DNA of 64,000 nt from Condylostoma magnum (taxonomy: Eukaryota; Ciliophora; Heterotrichea; Heterotrichida; Condylostomatidae): the NCBI GenBank assembly GCA_920105805.1, contig CAKKTI010000033.1, positions 1 to 64,000 of the forward strand. The letters are read 5' to 3'. Shown here piece by piece: positions 10,222-25,200 of this stretch. The notes beneath the pieces were generated by a model. The model was given only the letters and a program-made list of their open reading frames with translations. It searched no databases and had not been told where the DNA came from. Position 1 is the first letter of the stretch, and each line of letters begins with the position of its first letter. The position numbers and the translations under genes are program-made.

Positions 10222-13200
10222 CTAAATTTTAACTCCAAGCCAGAATCTAAATAAGGCATTGATTGATTGATAGAATAGAATCTCAGTAGGAGCTATAACT
10301 GTGATTCCATATGCCCAATTTCTTGCTTATATACAACACATTGAACTAGCTAAAATAGGGACAGAAATATATGCTATGATAAATAAAATTGCAAATAAAA
10401 TATATCCTGAAAATATCTTAGCTGATATCTATAAGAATTATTGTAGCACAAAAGGCTATTCTATCTTTTTTCCAGAGTTAACTAAAAGATATAGCAAAAG
10501 TCAGCTTATAGGTTGAGCTAATCCACAAAGTACAATAGCAATAAAAGCATCATTGAAGTTAAAATTTGGTTCTATTTCCTGAGCCTCAAGATCATCTTTG
10601 AAATAATAAAAGCATCCAAGTGCTAATATTCCATTCATCAAATTTAAAGTCATAATCAAGCAATAATTTACTCTTTTGATTTATTTTCTTGCAATAAAAA
10701 CTCCAACTAAAATATGATGCTTTAGTAGTTAGTAAAAATTTCCTTTAGAGGGAATAACCTATACTAATTCAATCTCATCAGAGTCATTTCTGTCTGTCTC
10801 AGGCTAGTCTTCAGATGTTTAAATATATTAATTTATGTCAGATTTGATATTATCAATTCGTAATTTTTGATCTATTTATTTATTCTCATTTGATTTCTAT
10901 TATATAATATTACGAATTATTGTGAAAACTAATAATAATAAGCAAACACTTGAGATTATTATGATATTCCAAATGGGATCATAACAAACTTCACAATCTT
11001 CGCTTTAATCATTGCTGATTATAAAAGACTATTCTTTTTAATCTATTGAATCAATTTGAATTATAGAAAAGTCACTTAGATATTAAGATTCAATAATAAT
11101 TGCATCATCTGTAATACTAGTAATTTCACAAGATATTTAATTTAAACCCTAACATTTATACTTAGTAGTTCCTAATATTTTAGAATTCCCATTATTCTCT
11201 CTAAAAACTTTTATTTTTATCCTTCCTCCCTAAAAATTGCAATCAATAGCTTCGCTTTAAAGTGATATTCTATAATCTACATACTAACCGATTTGTTTAC
11301 ATTCACTACTAATGAATAACATCTAAGCATTTTCATTCATTTTGGAGTAAATAAATCCTTGAATTCTCCATATATTATTGTCATTATCAAGAATTTGAGG
11401 TAATTATATAGAACCAGAATTCAACTAAACATTTACAAAACTTCAGTCTTTAGCAAATTAGCTTGAAGCAAATCCAACATTATCTATCAAGTCGATGTAA
11501 TTTTATGCCAATACTGGTTATGAATTTAAGATTTTACCTCCAATATTTTTGATTTTAGTAATGAATCTATAGTAGTCATCATAATTAGTAAAATGGATTA
11601 ATGAGGATTTAAATATTTTGATCAATTCACCGTGCAATTTTGCTGGTCTTTTAATAACAACTCTATCAGTAATGATTTGTAACTAATCTATCAACTAGTA
11701 TATTTAACTAATAGTTAATTGATTCTACATGGCGAATACTTGATATATAGCAGAAAACCTTATCAATATGTTCTCATTTGAGCTTTATTAGTAACTAAAT
11801 CAATTAATAATCCTCACAATTTAATTAGAAATAAACGACTAAGAGTAGTTCTATTATATCATCATTGTACTAATTACAATTTCTACAATATTTTGCTTGT
11901 TTTTAGAATGAATCTATAGTTGGCTTACAATATCACTTTCAATTCTATTCTATTATCCTTCTATTATATTTACTCAACGTTCAAAAGTAATACATTGATC
12001 TTTACTGTCACAAATTTCACAAAAGATGGAATTATATCCAATAGGTGGCATTAGAGTATAAGAATTACCAAAAATAGGCAATCCTTTATAGCTGATTCCA
12101 GATTATGAATGCTTGAAGCCAAAACTGTAATTTAATGGATAGTCTAAACCATCTCCATCATAGCAGTCTATCATAGTTACTTCTAATTCTTTTAAAAAGA
12201 CTAATTAATCCTTTGATAGTTTAATATTCTTGCATATTGGTCCTTCGTTAATAGTAATTGTTAATTCTATTTATTAATCAGATGTAATACCTGTCAAATT
12301 ACAGACTTCACCAGATTAGAATGTATTTTCTTCAATAGATATAATTGTATTGATTGCAAATTATTTATTTTTCAGAGTTTAGCATTATTCAGTATTTCAT
12401 TATATTTGAATATTATCTTAACCTGTCACCGATATTGGTATATAAATTGGCTCTTCCCTATTATACCTTTTCTGATATTATAAAACATCTAATTGAATGT
12501 CAACTGATTCCACTATTGTGAATGTATGCTCATTATAAGCAATTCTACTCCCCTTAGTAATTTTGCAGTAAAATGTATAATTAGCTCCTATTCTCAGTTA
12601 ATCTTTAGCTACTGTTAATTATTATTTGTTGTTATCAAAGGTTAGAAGAACTTATTATATATTAGACAAGCACTCATTTCCTAAATATTCTTCATAGCAA
12701 CCCCATTCATACTCCACAGGTTCTTCTATTCTGGATAAATCAATAACTCTTGTTTAAATTACTAAATTACTTTTATTCGATTTAAATTGGTTAGTCTGAT
12801 CAAACTAAAGTTCCAATTCATCATAGACTATACATACTTCAAATTAATCAAATGCATCGTCTAGCTCCTCTTCTTTTATCGTTAAACTTCACTTATAACA
12901 GTATCCTGGATTTAAAGTGAAGGGCTTTATACTTAGTTGATTATATTCAGAACTATCAGCAAGCTCTTTTCCTTTTGATTCGTCAAAATCAGGATCTAAG
13001 GGATTACTACCTTCAAACTTCCATTAAAATTGCACATCATTCTCATTACAGTAAATCCCATTGCCTGAAATTTAAATATGATAGCCATTTGGTATAATCA
13101 ACGGATTTTTATCTAAAAAGTAAACAAAATTGAATTTTTCTAAGGTTATTTCTATACTTTAGCTTATTGTCGCCACTAGAACTTAGTCATTATAATATCT

Positions 13201-16200
13201 TGGAATTGTTTCAACTTGCAATTCTATAATCAAAGTGCCTACAAAAGAATCATCAGCATCAAGCCAAATATAGTCATCATTATTCTAGCTTAGCCTTTGT
13301 TTGCATGTTTCTGTACCAGACCCAGAACACGTTCACTTGTAATTATATTTTTAATCAATAGGTGATACTTTAATATCTAATAGAATAGGATGAATTTGAG
13401 GGCATCCATAAGATCATTTTGTGATTTGTTGATTAAATTGAACTATAGGAAGTTCGTAAGGCTCATATTCTGGGTAAATTTCTAGAGGCTAGTAAGGAAT
13501 AACAATATCACTATATGATTTAGTGAAAATATTCGAATTGAACTTAATCAACTATGGTTCAAATTATTCAGTATTTAATAAATTATTATCTCCTAAAATA
13601 ATTGTTATAGTTTTTCTATCTTTTCAGTAACAATTTGCACCTGTTCCAAGTAAATTTTGTGTGTATGAGTCAAAAAAGTCCTAACATCCATTATTAGAGT
13701 TTCAATTAGCTTCTTATCTTAACTTAAGAGTTATTTTTGTACCTTTTCTATTAATCTTCAAAAACTCAATATCTTAATTAGTGAAATAAGCCTTTTATTC
13801 AAAGCAATGCTTGTTATTAGATGGAGTAAAACCTTCTGCGCACTCACATTCATTAATATCTTCATTATAATAAGCATTCAATACACATTAGCATTTACTG
13901 TACATTAAGTCTGAGAAATTTTTACATTAAATACAAGAATTGATACTAGTGTAATCTAAGCACAAAGGATCATCATTAAGTGAACAAGAGTTTTTCCTTC
14001 TGCAACCTTACAAGCAGCTTGCATCACAGTCTTAACAATCAGCCCCAAATTGGTTTAAACTACAATTAGTTATAGTCATTGTATTAAATAGTGTATTGTT
14101 TTAAGAATATTGCAAGGGTGGAGATAAATCGCCATTATCTATCAAAAAGGCAGCAATTGGCCCTGCAAATTATGAATCACCAAGGACAAAATAAGATTAA
14201 TTATTCGATTTAAAATAATGGTTGTTTTCTTCATGTTAAATCACCAATTAGTTATTGTTAAATACAGATATAACAGTCTTAAACACTCCATTTACCATTA
14301 CATTCGCAGTTTAAATCGATAGTAAATTCCAATTAGCCTATATCTAAGAATTTAACGTAATAGTTTTATATTATAACCCATCTGTACTAATCATATTAAA
14401 ATGCACAATAAAGTTTGAGTTAGTCAATTAAATCTATATAAGACAGTCATTATTGGGGTCTCTAAAACATAATAAATCCATATCTCCACTTTCCTTCTTG
14501 AAAGCTAAAGAAATAGTAAATTGACTATCTAATTAAAATCTAGAGGTTTGTAAGGAGCTTCCTCGTTTAAGATAAAAGCCTCGATTATAACTATAAATAG
14601 CATTATGATTAGTGATGCTTATTCCATTACTTGAAATGACTGAATCAATATCTTTAAAAATAAACACAGCTGTATATGAAGAGTTCTTTAGTCCAACTGT
14701 AGTAGGATCATAGGTGTATTTCTTCTTTATGCATCTTTAATTAAGTTCATAGAATCCCGAAGGACATTATCGTAAGCATGTAACTTGATTTGCACTTAGA
14801 ACAAATCCATAATCACATTTCCTGCATTACTCTCTATTATAGCACATTTCACAGTTAGGAATAACACACTCAACACACTAACTGTTTTAGTACTTATATC
14901 CAAACTTACACATTTTGCAATAGTCTCCATTTTCATTATATTCATTACAATTCTATATGACTTTGACACATATTGAGTAGTCTGCTCTTAAAAGCTCTAC
15001 TAAGCTGTCTATTCTACAGTTATTCACTTTTTTTAATATAACAAAATCACTTGCTATACTTAAACTCGTATTCATTTCTAGAGAGTATATTAAGCCTCTA
15101 AATGAAGTTCCAATATGATCTTATCCCAGGTAAAAATAGAAACTATTTAATGAGTCTTAAAAGAGATCCTAGAACTAATCACTATTAATTCCCTTTTATT
15201 ATCCATTAACAAGTAACTAAAGAGCGTAATTATTGAGTGAAGGTGATTAAAACACTAGTTAGATATTGTTTCATTTACTTACTATTGTTTAGTCACTAAT
15301 TCACTCGGTTACCAGATAGTTTCTATTCAACCATTATACATGAATTCTAATGGATCTGCTGCTTTATGTAATCTTTATAAAGTTAGAACCACTATACGCT
15401 CATTTTTATAGTATCACTCTAAATTGGGAATCTAAAGCATCACTTCCATATACCCATAATTAAATTGCAAACTCTTAGTTAAATACAAAATTATTTCTAC
15501 TTAGAATAATAGCCTTTTAGAAATCTATAGTGAATTTTAAGCCTTCCTCTCTATAAGGCAAATGATCAGGATTAATTATAAATTGAGGATAGTGAGCAAT
15601 ATCAACTCCATTTCCTATTTGTATTACAAACTAATTACTAATAGTATCAGTGTAAGATCTTTATTATGTATTGAAAGTTCATTTGGAACGCATAGGAGCA
15701 GATTTATCTACTATGATACAAATACCACCTTTTAGTGTATATCCAGCATCACATACTCTATAACATCCTCTCGTATCTCTCCAGTATCTTTTATTTCAGC
15801 AAATTTTATCATAATAGCCTTAAAATTACTACGGTCTTACAAATATTGCTTAAACATGGAATTCATAAATAGATCCAATAAACTTATTACCACTTTTATT
15901 ACTTCCAATAAAGAACGAGTAATTAGTTTTAACATCCTATACTCTTATATTGATATTACTTGTATATGGAGTTGCTATTACATCATTAACCGACATATTC
16001 AGCACTAATGTAGTAGTAGTTTGTTGAAATGCTATGATTACTTTGTTTCATATTAAGTTTGTGCTTACTTGGTTAATCGTGTATTAAACATTATTTATTT
16101 CAATAGTGAAAATGAATACATCATCATGCTAAATTAAGTGGTATTATACAAAACTATCCTGAGACCTTTTTTCTAATATTCCAAAGATTCCAGTATTACT

Positions 16201-19200
16201 TTAAGGGAAAATTCATAAGGTTAATGTAAAATTATCTCCAAACACATAATTTGAGTTACCAGCAAAGTTGTATCTTGAATCAATTTGTGAGAATCCGGAT
16301 GAATCTCCTGTGGAAGCTGGATCAAAATCTCTATTATCGTATACTACTAGTCTATCTTCTGGAATGACTTCATCTAATTTCGTTCTATAACCATTATAGA
16401 TTTTATACTCATTATTTACTATTGATACTATGCTTTATCCTCCTTGTATACGCATATCAAAGTAAAAATGAGCTTCCCAAATCGTCGGGTTTATATTAGG
16501 GGATTGTTTTACTATGCATGTATTATCAACTAAGTATTCATCATCTTTACATAACAAAGTACAGCTCAAGTGAGACCACCATAAAGAACTAATCCTACAT
16601 GGATTATAGCTACTCTGAATTTCAATATACGATACTGTGTATTGTAATAATTGAATCTCCCATAAATTGCCTCTCATGCTGATGCCAGTACTGTAATCAA
16701 ATCCTAGGAAGAATCTGTATCTTTCTTTTACATCCTTAAATGGAACAAAAGGTACAATAGTAATAGTTGTGACTACAGTATTTACGTACAAGTTCAACTT
16801 ATCATTTTAATACACCACTATAACCTCTTGCCATTCTCCATCAATCGATGAATTTGAATTAGATGTAATAACATAATTGTCTCTCTCTGACCATCTAAAA
16901 ATGAATTTGTAATAGGAATTGTTGTTGAATAGTTGAATTCTAGTGTTTAGATTGTATGATGTCTTTGTAAGCAATGGCCTTCATATTAAACCGTTTCTAT
17001 TATAAGGACGAATTCATAATTTTGTTGTAAATTAAGATTGAAATATATAAGTACTTGCTCCAGATACATTAAGTTATTATAAATCATCAGTATAACTTCA
17101 TCCTTAATTAGAATCAGGAATATGAGTAGGATTTCCTATATGTCTATCGTGAACAATATCATAATATGCCAAACTTATACGTAGTTTATTAGACTAGTAG
17201 TAAAGATCAGGTTTTGTATCAAAGATTAATGTCTCATTTCAATTATCGTTGGGTTAGCATTGATTATCTATTAGATACTCATCTTCATTCAGACAAGATT
17301 ATACACAGGTAAGTCCATCATTTCATTAGTTTGGTTATATGCAGCCATCGTATTAAGATGAAACTGCATCTTATGTTAAAATAAATTCATATAAAGCTAC
17401 TTCATATACTGTTCCTGACCATCCTCCGTTATTACTGTACCCTATATAGAAAGTATAGAAATCAGACACATCTTCAAATACCTCAGTTTTATCGTAACTA
17501 ACTGACTTATCTTAGTTCTAGTTCAAATACATTTTATAAGTATTTTGGCTTTCGCTACTCGATCTAGTTATTGTTAACTGTGTCCAATCCTAAACTTCAC
17601 TATCTGATTAAATCTCATTAATTTGATTCTTCCATTGTAAACTAAATAGCAATCTTTTATTGTAATTCTATATACTTAAAGCAGTGTTAGCTTTAGTAGA
17701 TTATTTTTCTAGTATATAGCCTGAAGCTTCCTCATGTGGATTAAACCAAATCACAATAGAGAAGATTGGTTAGAATGCATAAGAGTTTTCACCTGATATA
17801 TTCATTCTCTGTTGCTTTCCATCAAATACAAATCCTGTAGGATCTCCAAAAATTGGCTCATAGTCAATTTCTTCATTGCTTTCATCAATATCTTTGTTTC
17901 CTTTATATGCTTTAAGCCACCCATAATGATCTACTGTTATCTGAACATCCTCGTCAAATGTAAATCTTGCATTTCATTGAAAGTTTGGCTTTATTTCACA
18001 GATTCCATTGACATTGTATTATTTCTCTTGGTCTTCAACTTACTCACAAATTTATGAGCAGTTATTATTGTCATTTCATAATGTTTAAAGTCTGCAGATG
18101 TAAAAGTTAGTTTCAATATCAATTTAAAGAATTACAATAGGTCTAAAGTTCACTTGATATATAACTCCTCTTCATGATATACCATGTGTACTCATTCCTA
18201 TGAAGAATTTATAACGTTAGAATACTATATCAACATCATTAGTATCATCATCATCATATGTCTATTGCAGTATACCATTCAAATATAGTTTAAAGTTTTT
18301 GGCTTAAGTAGACTAGGATGTCAGTGTTATTATAAGTTGATTTCATTATTCATCTTATCTTGGTATACTGATTGACACCTAACTACTAATTCAATACTGT
18401 TGGAAAATATAACTAGAACTATTTGCATACACTCTAATATAACTACTATTGTTAGATGATGGGAATTTGGTTATAATAGTTCTTTAAAAGTTGTCAATGA
18501 ATTGTGGTTTGATTCAAAGCCGTATTGTATAATTGTTTTAGAAAATATAAGTATCATTCTCAGAAAAGACTATTACTTATTTGTTCTCACTGAATGAGAA
18601 TCCTTGATTCTTTATAAAATGAGGAGGAATAAAATTATTTAGATTATTTCCAAGCTAGCCAGTAGATCCAACTCTTAGTGTAAACTCTTAAGTAGTTATT
18701 ACAGTAATATCCTAATCAAACGTAAAATCTACATCCCATTAGATATTTCCAATACTAATACATACACCATTCTTCCTTGCTTGGCCAATCTGGCAATCAG
18801 CTAAGCAAGAAATCAATGTATTCCATAAATAGCTAAATCTGCATTGATTGTACTCTGATCCGATAAACTATTCAATTCATATTTCCTAGCTAATGAAAAT
18901 TTCGTATATAAATCCTCTGAAAGATTCCTAGTTTCCATTCATACCAATATAAAACCTATACTAAGTCTTTGCATCAACAAAGTTGATAATATTAACTACT
19001 TTTGTAGATACTAAGAATCCATTAGCAAATATAAACATCTAATTGTCTTATAGCTATACAACTATTCTAACTCATTCATCATCGTCTAAAGTCTAATCAC
19101 TTTCAACAAAATAGTCTTCAATTTCTTAATCAGTCAATGTAAATTATACTTTTCTAAGCTGATTAATTTATATACTGAGAAAACTCCTTTAATGTCTACC

Positions 19201-22200
19201 TTATTTGAATAAGATAGGTAAAGATTCATCAGTTGTAAACTAAGGCCTTATCCAAAAGAAAATAGTGAATTTTTACTGAAGATAATAAGTAGTTGTTGGT
19301 AGAATATTAAGCACTTGTTAATTATTTATAAATCTAAAGCCTTCATCATCTACAAAAGTAGGTTAACTATTAATTGATTAATCTGGTATTAATCCACTAA
19401 TTATTTTATATTCATTATGATGATAGATAAGTTGATAAGTATCAAAAGTAAACTTAAACTCCCAAACTAAAGGATCATCGGAGGGATATGCTTTTTAGAT
19501 ACATGTATTATCCACTGTAAATTTACCTGTTTGATTGCAAATGGTAATACAAGTTTAAATTAATTTATCTCAGAAAGGAGATTTAATACAAAGACTAAAT
19601 TGAGTATTTATTTCCGTCACTGTATATCGCTATGGCCAAATTCTTAAAGAATATATGGTTCCATTGAAATAATTACCTTATTAATCATTTCCTACTAAAA
19701 ATACATAGGCTTTTCTTGGATCTTAAAATACAAATTGATGAAGACTTATTGTTTTGCTGTCTTTCCCACCATCAATTACAATTACTATCTCAACTTCTCT
19801 GTATGTGATTGCTACATTCTACCATGCTTATTATTCTCCTGGAATTTATATCTAGTAAGATAGTTCATTTTACCATATAGAGAAAATATAATCTATTCCA
19901 TCAAAGGTTAAAGAAAGGCCAGTATTATATGCCTAAGAATCCTTTATAAAAACTGTTCCTACCTCTGATATTTCAAAAGGTTATAATCAAATCATTATGG
20001 TGAATTCTATTTAGAAAATATATATCTTATCATATTGTAATTCTAAGAAGGATTATATTGTGAAATTAAATCCTAAGTCTGGAGTAAAGATCGGATCGTT
20101 ATAGTCTTATTCTATAGAACTACCTTATTATATTATTCAATTTTCAGTAATGTCATTTATAACTTGAATATTGATTGTAAATATAAGGTCTAATTATCAG
20201 TAGTCAAGGCCAGCATCTGGTAAATCAAATTCTATACATTATTAAAGGTCTTCATCAAAATATTTACCAATATCGCAATTTATTACACAACTTTCAGTTA
20301 AATTGATTAAATGATCAAACCTACACTCATTGTATTGAGATTAAATTGCCTAGTTAGAAATGGCTGTTTATCTTATATAAACTTCTCATATATATCCTCT
20401 AAAACTTCCATAAAGCATATAATCTCACCTAAAATAGTAATCATAATAATAACCACACCCAATACAAAAATAAGAAGTTGTTGGATTACTAATTTTATCA
20501 TTAAGTAAACTACCCTTAAAAATTGAAACAGTTTATTTTATTTTACCATTAATGAATATCGAAGCTTCCAAATCTTAAGAAATTTTTACTACAATTTACG
20601 CTCAGCCATCTACAACTGCCTCACATTATAGATTTGCAACTGGAGAATTAAAATTAAATGTTTAGGTTTCATCATTTTAATAATAAAGATGCGTTAATAA
20701 CTCTTACTAAGAATAATAATAAGATGGGGATTGCTTTCCTAAAATAGTACCTCTGTAATTATAACTATCTTCAACTACATTATAAACTCATACAAGCAAA
20801 GTAAAAGATTCTTAAAACGTGAAATAAGGCTTTTAATATAGCTCTAGCGTACCATAATCAAATTTGTATCCTTTGTTTTGTGTGAAAACTAGGGATTCGT
20901 TTCTTTTTACTTAGTATTATATGCTTTATAAACTATTTGTTATATATTCACTATCCTTAAAAAATACAAATCTCATATCTTCATCTGTCGATAAATCCTC
21001 ATTTGATTAGTTGCAATCGTCTTCTCTTAAGTATAGTCCATTTTAACATGCAATAACGCAATAATTATCCCATCGATATCCAGTTCTACACGAATTAAAC
21101 TACTATGCAATGAATGCTTAGTCTCTAGGAGTTGAATATACTCTATATTCTCATATAGAACCTTTAAAAAATTCGTCACTAACATTATTTCCTAAAGAAT
21201 AAATATAAGAGTCCTTAGCATCAACAAAAGTATTTCCATCTAGCATTAATTCAGTTTAATTTTATAGCTCTGCATTTATATAAATTGATAAAATATTAGA
21301 TTCTTCGTTATATTGAATAAACAATTGCAAATATTATATATTAAGTATTTTGTTTGTGCTTACTGAGTAAGACTAACTATCTGAGAATTTAATATCAAAT
21401 GTAAAATTAGAATCTTTGAAATATAATTATAAATTTATTGTAGAATCTTAATCTATCTTTTAGAAAATCACTTATTTGTCTGTAGACTAATTATCAGGTA
21501 AAATTCATGTTGAAACACTAAAAGTATTTGAAAATATAAATGAATCTGCTGGATCAAAAAGTAGTCTTGAGTTCGAACTAAAGCTATACCCTTATTCAGG
21601 AGATATAAAATTTGCTCCCTAATTAATCAAACTTAACCCAATAAAATCAAAATAATAGTGTCAAGAAAAGTTAAAATAGTTATCATTGTAATAATAATTA
21701 TAATAATAATTATTATAATATTACTCTTAATTTGATGAACTAAAAACCCTCTTATCTCTATCAAAAAGATAATGATAATCTCATATATTAGAATTATCTG
21801 TTGAATAATATCTTCAGCATCTATTGTCAATTAAATAGTTATTTTCATCGCATTATTTAGTACAAACTTTTATATAAAATAATTTAGTTCTATATCTACA
21901 AGTTTCTATGCTTTCTCTTTAAAAAAACTCTGAGTATCCCATTTGTAAACTTTATATGTATCCCCGAAAGGAGTTTTATCCATCATATCCAACTCAAAAT
22001 GTAAAATTAAATTGTTAATCCTAAAAATAGAATTAATCAGTTTCTCCATATTACTCCTTTTCATCCATAACGATTTTCAGCGATGCGTGATATTAGATAC
22101 TATTATTTTAATTACTTGTATACCAATTAGCAAACACTTATATATATTACCATTAATTAAGATTTATCTCATCTTCAATACTAAAACTTTCTTTTTTATA

Positions 22201-25200
22201 CTCTAAACTCAAAATAGCCTTTTAATCTTATGCAGATAAACTTATTTTTGAATTATTATCATAAGATTCCTTTTAAACTATTGGTAATGGTTAAGAACTT
22301 TATTAAACATTTATTCACATTTGTATCTAGAATTATGATTGAAAAACATAAAAATTTCTTCCAGACAAATTTAAACGTTATCCATTCTAATTAAACTCCA
22401 AAGCCATTTTTTCTTCATTATATAATACATCATTCTGAGGTTCTTAAGCCTATTTTTATCCATTTATAACTAGAAAATTACTATAATCATCATAGTATGT
22501 CTGTTATGTATTCTCAAATCATATTTAGGCTTACCAGTTATTCCATTACATATAATAATGATAGTCATAATATCAGTCATTTAAATTTTATTGGCATTAA
22601 TTTGATAAAGTCGGATAAAATCTGTCTTAACATTTCTGAGTACAAATAGATAGACCATCTTCTTCTTTTGTATCTCAATGAGAAAATAGAATACACTTAT
22701 GATAATCTTTTTAGAGTTGTTCTAAGGGTATAACTGTTTCATAAATTGCAACTTGATAAATGTTTCCGTTTCACCCACTATCAGCTTATGCATTATTTCC
22801 AAGTATAAAACTATAGTTATCTTTTTAATCATTAAATTACTTATAAGAGAAGCTTTCTATAATTTCTGTTTCAAATAAATTAGTATAAAATTTGAATTAT
22901 CTTTACAAGGAATCAGTTTAAGTCTAAATTGTTATAAATTATCATTAATTAAGTTTAATTGGTGCTGCTATTTCATAAATATTATCATCTGAGCTTACCA
23001 TAAATTTGTAATCAATATTATCTGCTCTGAATTCTATTATAAAATTGTTATCAAAGGTTTTCTTTTAAAATACTATTCTTTCTTAGTTTTTAGGTATTCC
23101 AAATAACCAAATTTAGATAGTGAATTCTTATTGAAATACAAAAGATGTATTTCCAGGTATATTAATCAGCTGCTTTTCATTATTAAATTGAAATCCAATG
23201 TCAAAGTATGGTTATTCATAATCAAAATCTAATACAAATGCTGGCTCAATATCTAATTCAATTGTATCATTATAGCCCTTATAAGCTTTAATTTTATCTG
23301 TTTTATCAATTATTTCTTATAAGTCTTCATCAAATATAAAATTGAACTCTTATACTCATTGTTCATCTGTACAAATATTTTAATACATTTGCCTTCCTTC
23401 TTCACAATACATTATACAACTTATGTTGGTATTTCAGCTTGGTTATATTCTACATTCTTCAAATGATAATAAAATGCTTTCAATGGTATTGTTTTCATCA
23501 AGAGCATAAATTTGAACTTATCATATGAATAGTTATTCGATATTATATGATCAATAACTGTAATAACTGTAATAATTGTTACCAATAGTAAATAAATAAT
23601 CCTACTTTATATCGTTTAAATTTAAAAGATTAGAGCTAGAACTTTATTCAATGAGTTCTTTATTTAAGTATATTTGTGATAATCTATTATCTTAGCTTAT
23701 TTTAGAAGTTACAAGTAACAAAAATCACTCTTAATTGATATCTCTTTTAGCTCTCATACCTAATCCTCCACCTTCAGAGGAAAGATAAAAGTAAAATTGG
23801 TTAGCTTAATAAGATAAGCTCATATTAAAATTTATTGAGTTATAATATCTTATTTTACTTAGCAATATAGAACTATATCAATAATAATCTTATGTAGGTA
23901 TTAAAGCCCAAATTTAAATTGCAAATTCTTCATGAAAAACGAAGGTTTATTTTCCAGGAATGTTTATTACTTAATTGCTATTAGAAAAATGAAAACCTTG
24001 GTTTAGAGAGAATTCTGGGTCTTCCATTCCTACTGCTTAATTAAAGCCCTTGTAAGCGTAGTGATTTCCTAATTTATCATATATATACTAAGAATCTGTA
24101 TCAAATATAAAATTAAGTTGCGATGCTGTAATATAGTTATAGTCAATACACTAATTATCATATAGAATTTGATTATTATCTTCGCAAGTTTAAATACATC
24201 CAGCTTTGGTATTATAGTATCTAGAATCTATTAATCTGCATTCTATATAATCAATATTATATCTTTACTACCCTGGCAAAATTATAATCTATCATATATT
24301 AGCATTCACTTAGCTATCAATATCTCCAATCCTAATTCGATAATCTGCTTTATCATCACTATAATAATAATTTTTGATTGATTTTTCTCCAACGTTTATT
24401 TTATTAATATACATGTATCCATTGGAATTAGAATTATTATTATATGAGTTTAGCATAATTGATACAAAATTCCAATAATTTAAATGAAGATTTTATTCAC
24501 TTTCAACTTGAAATATAGCCTCTTCACTATTATCAAAGAATTGCATATTTACTTTTAAGTCTTCTAATAAAGACAAAGTAAAAGCTGTTTTTGCTTTATA
24601 ATTTTATTTTGAAAATATTTAAGCTGAATTCATGGCAGTTGGTCTAATTCAAAGTCCAATTGCAAAAGTATGAGTAAGATAAATAGCTGTATCGCCTGGT
24701 ATGATAGCCACTTAACCTTTTTGATTGAAATTAAGCCCTTATTCATCTTATAATGGATCAATTATTTATCCCTCTATGAATCTAGGAGCATTACTAATTG
24801 GCTAACCAGGGCCAACTTTATAGCCTCTATAGAGTTTATAATTTTAATCCTCACTATACTCATTCTCATAAAATTATTTATCTTAGTCGAAGGTGAATTG
24901 GATTTATCATATATCTTGGTTATCTTATGGATTTTACTTTTAAACGCAGCTTCCATTCATTAAGTAGTAATTATCTCCATGGCAGTATTTTACGCACTGA
25001 TATTCTGTAAACCATTAGTCAATTAAAATACATGGATTATAGTATGTGGTAAGTGATTAAGCATCATCCCCTCCTGAACTAATTTAAACTTAGTAAATGA
25101 ATCCTTTTAATGATTTTTGATTGGATTGAGAATAGCCAATATAAAAAGAATAATCAAAAGGATCATCTTCATAGTTATCGAGTTGTCCATCTATTTAATC

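Noticed and set aside
21690-21722. AT-rich microsatellite (repeated taataa/attatt)
   Set aside because: It lies inside the frame of the giant gene and is read as Asn/Gln/Tyr codons; no independent element is needed.
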